Positions 22,537-30,918 of a stretch of DNA of 64,000 nt are shown here, piece by piece. The DNA comes from Puccinia triticina. Its lineage: Eukaryota; Basidiomycota; Pucciniomycetes; Pucciniales; Pucciniaceae. The translations under genes were made by a program, and so were the position numbers. The DNA lies in contig NC_070560.1 in assembly GCF_026914185.1 (NCBI RefSeq), positions 5,323,501 to 5,387,500 of the forward strand. The letters are read 5' to 3'. The notes beneath the pieces were generated by a model, which searched no databases, had not been told where the DNA came from, and worked only from the letters and a program-made list of their open reading frames with translations. Within the stretch, counting starts at the first letter, position 1. Every line of letters begins with the position of its first letter.

Positions 22537-24802
22537 TTAGATCGCGCGATCCAGCATTCTTAATGCTTGGTCCAAAGACTCCTTCTCCACGAATTTAACC
22601 TTTTTGCCGGAAGATGGATGAGTCTCAGTACTGGAGGAAAGATTCTGTTGATGCGGCTGTCGATGGTGTCTAAAACCACTGCCAAAGCTGTTAAGATGAT
22701 TTCTGTGAATCGAATCTTCAGAGGACGAGCAACTAGCTTGAAGGGATGGATTATTCGGTTGACGATGGTAATTTGGGTCGTCGTCGTCAAAATCGTTATG
22801 GGTGTTTTCGAATACAGTGGAAAGAGTCACATGAGGACGGAAGATTGAATCTTCGGTTTCAAGTATCGACTGAGAAGATGTCCAATTTAAATTAGATTCC
22901 CGCTCGTGAGACTGGTTTTGGGGGTGATACATTGATGAAGAATTGTGGTCGGCAGAAGATGAAGAGGCCGAGTGAGGAGCAGATTTACGAGCAACCACGT
23001 CGGCCAAGAGCTGAAGATTCGCCAATCCAATATTCGGGTGGGCTTTTAATTGCCTCCAGGCTTCCGAACACGAGACTTTCTTGTCATTGTCTACTGGAGT
23101 GGGCGACGGTGTGTTATCAAAGCAGTTTTGTGAACCACATAGTTCGGGGTCACCACAACAAGGTATACTCATGTAAGCATCAACTATTGGGTCGGACCGC
23201 TGCATCTTCCTAGTAGTTGTACTTCCAACGCCCGTTGCTGATTCATTCGTCGCTCCGGAATTCGATTCAGGTCCTTGGGTGGCTGTGGCTTGATTTAATG
23301 CTGCGCAAAACGCCTGCCCGAAACTGGGCAATGTGAAGTTCAAGGTCGATGTTAGCGAGTTTCACAGGCAGACATGTATTACGAAAGCTCGACAAGATGT
23401 TGCTCACGGATCATCGCGACACGCCGGACAGTCCTTCGGGTTACCATTGCATTCGCGTGCCAAGGCAGGTTCTGTCTCAGGCGAGGCCGCTAAGGGAGTC
23501 GCAGAGTCGTCTTCTGTCACTATCCTCCAGACACTACTGGTTGAAGGTTGGGCCCGTCTCCGGATTGGAACCGCCAACGGATTGCCTCCGAGATCGTTGA
23601 CCGAGAAATCGACGCTTTGTAAAGGTGGCTTCAGCCCTACCTGTCGACAGACGCAATCCAACTCTGACGTACATAATCCACAATAAATATCACTGGATGT
23701 AAAATCTGGAACTTTTTTGTTGGGTGGGTGACTGGGTACTGCAACAGATGTAGTTGTGTTGTCCACTAAAGAAATCCCTGGTGATATCTGATGCGAGCTG
23801 AAGGTTTCCGGCAGAGCAACTAACGTAGATTGAGGTTCATGCATTGCGTTTGGTACAGATGGGCGGCGGGGCTTCTTGATAGAGGTACCAGATCGCTCGA
23901 GGGAACAGGTACTATCGACATCGGGATAAGACGCTTGCTTGCGGACTTTGGACTCTTTGGGAGGAGAAGCCTCGTCTTCAACGACAATAGGCTTTTGTTG
24001 ATTGTCTGTCGTAGGTTTTTTAACGAGCTGCGAGATTCGCTTCCGCAACCTCAAGACCTCTCCCCTCAAGATTTTGATTTGTGATTGCAACACATCGTTT
24101 TCATTTTGGATCTTTTCGTTCTTTGAAGTAGATTGTGAGGCGAGGGTCTTGTAGTAATTCACCTGTTCGGATTCGTGGGATTGAAGACTGTGGACTTTTG
24201 CTTCTAACGAATTGATATAAGCCTGTTGTAGAGCTCCTGGGGAAGTGGTTGTGTCGAGATCTTTCGATTTTCTAGGCGGTTCAAGTTCTATGAGAGAGGG
24301 TGACTTGTTCTTGGCGGTACTATCGATAAGATGGCCATCATTACAGATGCTCTCCTGCTGTACTTGGTGTGTTGGCTGCTTCGTTTCTGCGGCGGGTTTC
24401 TGTTGGATCTCGATTAAAACAAGTGAGTCTGACGCTTATTAGCAACTACCTAGGCCTAACTGTTCACGAGGACGTAGATCATATGCACACGGACGGTGGA
24501 GATGGGTACAGACCTGTTTAGGCTTTCGGCCAGGTTTTGGTCGATCAGGGATGGTCCATGTCTGAGTGACAAAACTTCGGGCGCCTGCGGCATCCTTGGA
24601 TGGACCTTGATGAGGTGACACGTGAGGGAGAATCAACGGTGGTTGTTGATTGGTAGACTGATGATTGGACTGAGTTTTGACGGGCTTGGTCGCCACTGTT
24701 TTGTCTGCATGACAGCAAGCATCAGTCTAATCTAGTGGATCACACCCTGGGGTGCAAATCTTCAACAGGAATCAACTCACTGGGCTGAATGGGTTTGCTC
24801 AT
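22537..24802 (-). CDS. hapX: HapX-type iron-responsive transcription regulator
   Basis: Four exons, 24802-24781, 24704-24514, 24408-23408 and 23323-22537, join in frame to 666 residues; the third acceptor could instead be at 24399. Residues ~57-71 hold the Hap4-like motif TWTIPDRPKPGRKPK, which in HapX binds the CCAAT-binding complex. A coiled coil follows (INSLEAKVHSLQSHE ... LRGEVLRLRKRISQL). Cysteine-rich clusters resemble the HapX iron-sensing regions: CGLCTSELDCVC (residue ~314), CNGNPKDCPAC (~391) running across the last intron into FGQAFC, and CCGDPELCGSQNC (~460). The family represses iron-consuming pathways when iron is scarce and activates iron storage when it is plentiful. The usual bZIP basic region is not visible between the Hap4 motif and the coiled coil. 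The C-terminal third is serine-rich and probably disordered. Confidence 0.88.
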
Positions 24803-25189
24803 TTTAGTAATTGATTCCTCTACCCCAGTGCTCCTTCGGCCAGGCTTATCCGAAGAGTGGGGATTTTCGGAGGGAGTCCAAATCGAAGCAAGATCCTTTT
24901 GGTTCCCGAAGCCAAGTTTCCTTGGGAAACGGCCGATCGAACAGAATCTCTCGTGGCGAGCACGAAATCGGTTACTGTGTGGAGAATCGGAAGAAAGAGA
25001 CTTGAAAGCTTTCCAACGAGAGGCTATTTGTATGCGGGGAACTGACAGTCACGGCTTTGGCCGATTGCGCCAGCGGTCAAGCCGCAGGCGAAGTCGCAAG
25101 GAGCTGGAACTTCAAACGAGATCCGCCATTGCGCAGCAGCTATGCAATCACTGCGCAAATCTGAGGCAGCCATCGGAATTGCCACATAA
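24803..25189. promoter_or_regulatory. Upstream region of hapX
   Basis: About 390 bp separate the hapX start codon from the first of four MITEs. On the minus strand a GGATAA element occurs at about 24847-24852. GATA factors of the SreA type control hapX in other fungi, but a single short match is weak evidence. A plus-strand open frame across this region (24789-25406) has no domain and runs into a MITE, so I do not regard it as a gene. Confidence 0.3.
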
Positions 25190-25191
25190 TA

Positions 25192-25413
25192 GGGGGATTC
25201 AAAGTTGGCCATGCACGACTTGCATGCACTTTTGCAAGTTGGTGTTCAAGGCTTTTATTGAACACCAAATTCCAAAAAAACATTCAAGCAGGCTTAGGGG
25301 GTGTAGTACAGTGTGGCTTGCATGCACTTTTGCAACTTGGTGTTCAAGAATGAACTTGAACACCGACTTGCAAAAGTGCATGCAAGTTGCATCTGATCAA
25401 CTTTGAAACCCCC
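25192..25413. mobile_element. MITE 1, TA-flanked, TIR GGGGG-TTCAAAGTTG
   Basis: Inverted ends share GGGGG(A/T)TTCAAAGTTG and an inner block ACTTGCATGCACTTTTGCAAG, reaching about 60 bp. TA flanks both ends (25190-25191 and 25414-25415), as for Tc1/mariner-type MITEs, although an AAT duplication is also possible. The inner block recurs near 25317-25335. No coding capacity. Confidence 0.75.
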
Positions 25414-25416
25414 TAA

Positions 25417-25619
25417 TGGAAGACTTCCCGTCGGCATTTAGAGAGCTCTAGATGCCCCTCTAACTCCTAAATTAAGACCTCTACCAAATCAACAATCAGT
25501 GCACATGAAAGTCATGAGCTGTAGGGTTAGGAAATCATTTTCCCTTCTACCAAAAATTATGAGTCTGGGTATGTAAATTGAGATCTGGGAGGCTCCCAGA
25601 CTTGACGGGAAGTCCTCCA
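25417..25619. mobile_element. MITE 2, first copy, TIR TGGAAGACTTCCCGTC
   Basis: The left end TGGAAGACTTCCCGTC and the right end GACGGGAAGTCCTCCA are inverted copies with two mismatches or fewer. An equally long copy (203 bp) in the same orientation lies at 25825-26027. Shared internal blocks include AGAGAGCTCTAGATGCCCCT and GGGAGGCTCCCAGAC. Confidence 0.75.
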
Positions 25620-25622
25620 ATA

Positions 25623-25821
25623 GGGGGGTTCACAATTGAATTTTACTAAACTTTGGAGCCAAATTTAAGGCCTTTATGAACAAAATTTTAAAATTTTGGG
25701 AAAATGCACAGCAGCAGGTGATATTGATGAATCAGTGCAATTTATCAATTATTTAAAAAAATGTTCATAACCACCTTAAAATGTGTCCTAAAGTTTTGTA
25801 AATTTCAATTGTGAACCCCCC
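25623..25821. mobile_element. MITE 3, TA-flanked, TIR GGGGGGTTCACAATTGAA
   Basis: The ends are GGGGGGTTCACAATTGAATTT and its inverse, flanked by TA on both sides (25621-25622, 25822-25823). The tip resembles MITE 1 (run of G followed by TTCA), suggesting a related family. It lies exactly between the two MITE 2 copies. Confidence 0.75.
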
Positions 25822-25824
25822 TAA

Positions 25825-26027
25825 TGGATGACTTCCCGTCGTTGTCCAGAGAGCTCTAGATGCCCCTCTAAATCCTAAATTAAGACAGCTATCAAAAACT
25901 CAACCAGTGCACATGAAGTTAATGAACTGTAGGGTTAGGAAAACATTTTCCTTTTTGTCAAAAATTAAGAATTTGGGGTTGTAAATTGAGATCTGGGAGG
26001 CTCCCAGACTCGACGGGAAGTCCTCCA
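25825..26027. mobile_element. MITE 2, second copy
   Basis: A 203-bp copy of 25417-25619 in direct orientation, with ends TGGATGACTTCCCGTC and GACGGGAAGTCCTCCA. Scattered substitutions show that the two copies are not a very recent duplication. Confidence 0.75.
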
Positions 26028-26029
26028 AT

Positions 26030-26980
26030 ATGTATGGTGTTCAAAATTTAGGGTGTTCAAAGTCTAAATTACCTCCTTGGAGGGGGTTGCATGTAAATGA
26101 AATTTCATATATCAGGCATGCTGTTCTTTGGCACATGCACCAAGATTTCAAAGCTTTGCCAGATTTGGAAGGAGTCACCAGTACTTTGGTCAATCTGACA
26201 CGGGATCCCAATGCTGTTGCAGCCAGCACAACTGCCAATGAAGCTCTGGACTGGAATTCTGTAGAATTTATACAAGATCCCAAAAATTGCTGGCACAAGC
26301 AAAGTAGCAACCTGGGATTAAAATGCAAAAAGTTTAATAAAAAATCCATAGATTATATGCAGTTTTTGCAAGAAAAATTGAGAGAACAGAAAAGAATAAC
26401 AGGAGGAAATAATTTTTGCCCATCATCATGATAATATCCTGCTATGAGCTGTAGCAGGGATTTCCCTATGTATCTTGTCTGCCACATGTACTTTTTGGCT
26501 GATTTGTGGGGTTGAGGATCTGGAAAGGAATGCTGATGAGGATCTTGAGGGTCAATAATAATCTGATGAGTAATGAGGATAAGGATCTGAGAATCTTGCT
26601 GGTTTCCTTTTTGGATCAGAGGGCTTCCATGCCTCCCCATAATCTGACTTCAAATTTTGGACTCAGACTCCAGGGAGTGAACATGCCATAGATGTGTTCA
26701 TCACATCCATAACTACAAACAACCTCCTCACAACACAAACAAAACACAACGCACACAAAGAAAGATCAACCACATGCACAGCAAAATGAAGAGAGTAAAA
26801 TAAAAAATGAATTCAATGGATGGAAGAGTCATAACCAAACCACAGCCACATCAAAAATAACAGAGAAAAATAAACAACAATCATCAATAGCAAACATAAA
26901 ATCTTGAATCTTGAGCTTGAACTTAGAGATTGATGATATTGAGGGCTTGATATTCATGATAATCCTATTTATTCGTAATC
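26030..26980. other. AT-rich region with an unrecognised open frame
   Basis: A 133-codon plus-strand frame runs at 26030-26431 (lysine- and asparagine-rich at the C-terminal side), but no domain is recognised and it begins inside repeat sequence. From 26690 to 26930 the sequence is A/C-rich and low-complexity. It may be degraded retrotransposon sequence leading into the Gag fragment that follows. Confidence 0.35.
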
Positions 26981-27360
26981 TTGAGTCTGGTGCATGATGT
27001 TGGCATATTCAATCTTCATCTTGCACTTGAAATATGGACTGGCTGTACCAATTTGTGCACCACAGCAGGCATTGAAGCGGACAAAGGCTGTGGGGGAACA
27101 CATCCACAAATATGTTTGCCCAATCAGGATGGGAGGACCTCACCCTCATTAGTCTCCACATACAAGGACTGAAAAAGGATGTTTTACTGGCAATTTTCCT
27201 AATGGATACAGCCTTTGCCACAGTGGTGGAGGTGTCCAAATTCCCCTCACAAGTGGAAATCACAATCAGCGGAGCAGAAGTGGCACCATTGGCCCCTCCA
27301 AAACAAGCCACTATAAAAGTAGGACAAGGGAAAGGGGATGGCCAGGATCACAGATATTGA
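26981..27360 (+). pseudogene. Degenerate retrotransposon Gag fragment
   Basis: The 82-codon frame at 27112-27360 has the pattern of a Ty3/Gypsy Gag core: GWEDLTLISLHIQGLKKDV followed by LAIFLMDTAFATVVEV and an ISGAEVAPLAPPKQA linker. In related Gag proteins the corresponding words are roughly GW.D..LIS.F..GLK..V. The upstream part (26981-27111) looks like the same protein broken by stops and frame changes. Zinc knuckle, protease and pol are absent nearby. The frame supports an old Gypsy-type insertion; the exact clade is unknown. Confidence 0.4.
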
Positions 27361-27675
27361 GAACCAACTCCACCAACTCGTGGATGGAATGGTAGCAATG
27401 AACAGAGTCTGGATGGCAGGCAAGGGAGGGAAATGGCGGGCCAAGTTTCCAAAAAATGGAGGCACTCAGGAAAGAAGGTTGTTACTTTCCTGAGTGCAGC
27501 AGAGTTTTCTTTTAGTATTGGTGCTAGTAAAATGTTAAGAGCATTCACATTTGTTCACAAAATTCTTGGGTCAAGTAAGCCCAGGTTTGTGGGCAGGTAA
27601 GCTGACCAAGGCTATTAGGGTGGGCAAATATATTTGTTGGGTCAGCTTCAGGCTAGCTGATATCAGAAATTCCCC

Positions 27676-27752
27676 AGCCTGAGGTTAGATTTCAGGTTTA
27701 GGCTCACTAAATTTAGCAAGCCTAAACCTGAAATCAAGCCTGAGGCTTGTTG
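27676..27752. repeat. Inverted repeat (hairpin) with 29-bp arms
   Basis: The arm CAGCCTGAGGTTAGATTTCAGG plus TTTAGGCT is followed, after about 15 bp, by its near-perfect inverse (AGCCTAAACCTGAAATCAAG and CCTGAGGCT). It could be the centre of a MITE; outer ends were not identified. Confidence 0.6.
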
Positions 27753-28079
27753 ACCCGGGGTTAGCCTTGACTAATCACTACAAAAAAAAACTCGAGAAAC
27801 TAATGTCAGTTGACATGCAGTTACCATGCTAGTACTTTGATCAGTACCTGGGTTCTTCCAGGGTACTTCCAGCTTGCTTCCAGCCTAGCTCAGCATGGCC
27901 AGGTGCCAAGCCACAAGGCACAGCTGCTCAGTGCTCAATTTTGAGCACTGTGCCTCCAGGTGTCCTCAGATACTCAGCCTTGACAATGGACTGCACAAGT
28001 CCATGGTGCGACCTCATGGCAGCCTCCCTCCCAGCAGAGAGGCCATCCACATGGGTAAAAGCGTGAAGCCCGTCGACCG

Positions 28080-28262
28080 GGAGCAACCCCTCCCAGTCGA
28101 GTCCGGTCATCGAGTGGGTCACTGTGCCGGTCATTGAGAGGGCACACAACCCACTCAATGACCAGCACACGCCGGTTATCAAGTGGGTACACAACCCCTT
28201 GATCACCGGCGCACGCCAGTCATCAAGTGGGTATCAATCCACTTGATGAATGGCACAGTCCG
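28080..28262. repeat. Palindromic satellite block 1
   Basis: Alternating units of CCGGTCAT(C/T)GAGTGGGT and CCACTTGAT(C/G) run in both orientations, so each unit can fold (ATCAAGTGGG ... CCC.CTTGAT). The same repeat occurs at 34700-35080, beyond the Copia element at 29036-34432. Unit length is about 45-60 bp and irregular. No coding capacity. Confidence 0.7.
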
Positions 28263-29030
28263 GTGTAAGACTCAAAAGGTGTCGTGAGACCCTTTTGCTG
28301 AATGGCGAAAGGTATGGATGAGGTGCAAGCTCTGACTTTCTGTATATCAGAAAACAAGACCACCAAGGTAAGCTTGGCAATTTATTTTGTGATAGGATAT
28401 GTTTGAAGATGAGATATATAAGAGGATTGTTTGTCAATGTCCAAGGTTGATGGGGTTACTGATGTATGAGTTAGGTGAAGGTGACTTGATGTCTCAAGTG
28501 GGGCTTGAACCTAGGTCCTTGACCTGGAGGTATATAAGTTCAAAAAGTGAGGAGTGCTGAGGGTGAGAGGGAGCTAAGCTCAACCAGGAGTGGAACCGGG
28601 GACTGGTTACTGGTGAAAGGTGTGTGACTGAGTGGTGATATAAATTCCAAATAAAGTGTGAAGGATATGTGAAACTGAGTGGTGATATGAACTGATGACT
28701 GTGATATGGATAGAGGATAATATGAGTGGTGATAAGTGAGTAGGGAATATAGACTCCCGGATGGCATGAGGAGGGAACAACTGGCAGGCAGAGGCCTCCT
28801 TATATAGACAATGATGAGGGAATTTAGCTCCAGGGGAGCAGCTTCAAGGGGATTTGGCTGGTGAGAAAGTACAACTGAGGGAATTTAGCTAGTCTATCTA
28901 CAATGCGTCCCTTTGATATGCAAACAGGATCATATATATTCATACACGGATTTTCCAAGATCAAAGATATGCAAATGGGAAACAAACATATGCAAGGGAA
29001 AATAGGAGGTGAGGACTGATAAAAGGAAGG
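28263..29030. other. Non-coding region with a TATA motif on the minus strand
   Basis: No gene is recognised. On the minus strand CTATATAAGGAGGCC lies at about 28794-28808. The same core, TATATAAGGAGG, occurs at two other places on the plus strand (38463 and 47394), suggesting remains of LTR promoters from one retrotransposon group. Confidence 0.35.
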
Positions 29031-29035
29031 AAGAA

Positions 29036-29796
29036 TGTTGAAACTCGCACTCCTTGCGCTCTTTCCGCGCTCTCCGCACACTCGCAGCTGTCCTTGAATG
29101 CGAAGACGCAGCAGTCATTCGGCAAATCAGTATCATCATTATTAACCTACATCCGCCGACTGACTACTGTGTCAACCGCTCTCCCTTCCTTTCTATCTCC
29201 ATCATCGGTCTCTCATTCTCGAACCTTATCTTAAAACTCTTTCCATCCGCTCCCGATCGATCACCACTTCAATCCTACTCGACCTCAAGACACTTCTGAT
29301 CAACACTCATTCTGTCGATTTTCCTTACTCCCTCTCTCCAAACGATTCCGGGAAGCCTTAACTTTGGACAGCCTTTCTGGCTTCCAACTTGGTGAGAAAT
29401 GCCTCTCCGCATTTCTGGATCTCAATCTCGATCGGCCTTCGTCCTCTCAGCAACGCTAACGACCCTTATCTTCTCTTTCTAGTTCCTTTTGTCTTAAGAT
29501 CGTGCCTACTCCTTTTCTTCCACTTGTTGATACTGTTTCCTATCTTTTTGGGGTTTGTTGATTTCCGCTTTTTTTTTTTGTCTCCTTCATTCCTTCCGTC
29601 GACTAACTCACCATCATCATCACAGATAACTCTCAACAACATTATTACTCTCTATCTCCAGTTGTCCAATCTTCTCACATTCTTGTTCCATCAGGGTTGG
29701 TCTTATTTCTATCTCCTTTTGCTGTTTGTTCTTGTTCTTACTGTTTTGTCTCCAGTTCTGGTTTTGGTTTCTTGAAATAAAGTCTTAGGTCCTTTA
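29036..29796 (+). repeat. Copia-1 5' LTR
   Basis: 761 bp, nearly identical to 33685-34432 except for an extra stretch (TTCTGATCAACAC) near 29297. A CT-rich second half contains a 128-codon hydrophobic frame present in both LTRs that I regard as chance. A polyadenylation-like AATAAA occurs near the end (29777). Confidence 0.9.
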
Positions 29797-29829
29797 CGAT
29801 TAACAGTCAAAACCGAAGACGAGTCGTTT

Positions 29830-30540
29830 ATGTCCTCCAAAGAAACCAAGGACTCTCCACCTCAACCAACCCTCATCAAACCAACAAACCAGACACCTGC
29901 TATGGCCACCATCAGTAATCGTTTGGACAAGGTTCCTTCATCCATACTTAAAACCGTGATCGAAGGAATACCGCTCCTAACGATGGACAACTACACTCAC
30001 TGGAGAATCAGAGTTATTAACTTTCTCAAATTGAAAAAGGCGCTTACGACTGAAGAAGAAAACGACTCTCTCAAAGCCATTATTGTCGCTAAGCTCGAAT
30101 CCAACGTTCAAGCTAATGTTGTCAATGCCGCTAATGAATCCGACACTAAGAAGACATGGTCCTCAATTGTTCAGTTCTTCGCATCGACTCAAACTTCAAA
30201 CAAAGCTCAAGTTTTTCAGGCTTTTCTTCGCTCGCCTTACACTCCGGACGACATTCCCGGATTCATCACTACAATGAAAACGTTTCAGTCCCAACTCATC
30301 GAAGTCGGCTGGAAATTTTCTGACGATGCAATCGGCCACATGGTCATTCATAAGTTTCCTTTTGACATGTCAGATATTGTCAATCAGATTACTCACTCTG
30401 ACAAAGAACCAACTCTCGATGTCGTGATCAATCATCTTCAAGTTCATGAAACTAACGTTGAAATTCGCGATGGGTCATCCGGAACCGGTTCGAAATCTAA
30501 TCCTATTACTCTCTTCACTGACGATTCAAAGAGATGTTGA
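29830..30540 (+). CDS. Copia-1 Gag
   Basis: 236 residues starting 33 bp after the 5' LTR. The motif LTMDNYTHWRIRVINFLKLK is typical of the UBN2/Copia Gag N-terminus. The family forms the virus-like particle that packages element RNA. The frame is closed by TGA at 30538-30540 directly after a Cys; downstream codons in the same frame continue with Cys/His residues (KENCWMLYPNKR) that look like the second half of a zinc knuckle. The stop is therefore likely a nonsense mutation, or at most a readthrough site. Confidence 0.8.
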   Translation: MSSKETKDSPPQPTLIKPTNQTPAMATISNRLDKVPSSILKTVIEGIPLLTMDNYTHWRIRVINFLKLKKALTTEEENDSLKAIIVAKLESNVQANVVNAANESDTKKTWSSIVQFFASTQTSNKAQVFQAFLRSPYTPDDIPGFITTMKTFQSQLIEVGWKFSDDAIGHMVIHKFPFDMSDIVNQITHSDKEPTLDVVINHLQVHETNVEIRDGSSGTGSKSNPITLFTDDSKRC

Positions 30541-30918
30541 AAGAACGCCCACAATATGGCCTCTGATCATGCAAAAGAAAACTGTTGGATGCTCTATCCG
30601 AACAAGAGAACTGAATATCTACTCAAGAAGGAAAAAGAGAAGGCAGCTCAAAAGTTGGAATCCTCTGTCAGTAGCTTTCACTCATCTCTGTCGAATTTGC
30701 CACACTTGTTTATCTTGGATTCAGGATCATCCGCTCACATGACTTCAAACGTTCATTTGTTTCACACTCTAGAACTCAAAGATCTAGGTTGTGTTCAAAC
30801 TAGTTCCTCTCAAGATCAACTTAAAATCAAAGGAATCGGATCGATTTGACTGAAAAACAAGTACGGCGAAATCTTTCTCAAACAAGTTCTCTATATTCCC
30901 AATATTGTAGTAAATCTT
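30541..30918 (+). pseudogene. Copia-1 zinc knuckle remainder and protease
   Basis: In the same frame as gag and pol. It contains the aspartic protease active site FILDSGSSAHMT (Asp-Ser-Gly, about 30714). Protease processes Gag-Pol. A second TGA (30847-30849) interrupts the frame just before LKNKYGEIFLKQVLYIPNI, a segment normally continuous with protease. With stops on both sides this part can only be made by readthrough. Confidence 0.75.

Noticed and set aside
24789..25406. 205-codon plus-strand frame upstream of hapX
   Set aside because: It overlaps the hapX start on the opposite strand, has no recognisable domain and its end lies inside MITE 1.
28080..28262. CRISPR-like array of palindromic repeats
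   Set aside because: Units are irregular, alternate in orientation, lack constant-length unique spacers, and the genome is fungal.
29389..29775. 128-codon hydrophobic frame, repeated at 34025-34411
   Set aside because: It lies in the pyrimidine-rich half of both Copia-1 LTRs; its repetition follows from the LTR duplication and the leucine/phenylalanine composition from CT-rich DNA.
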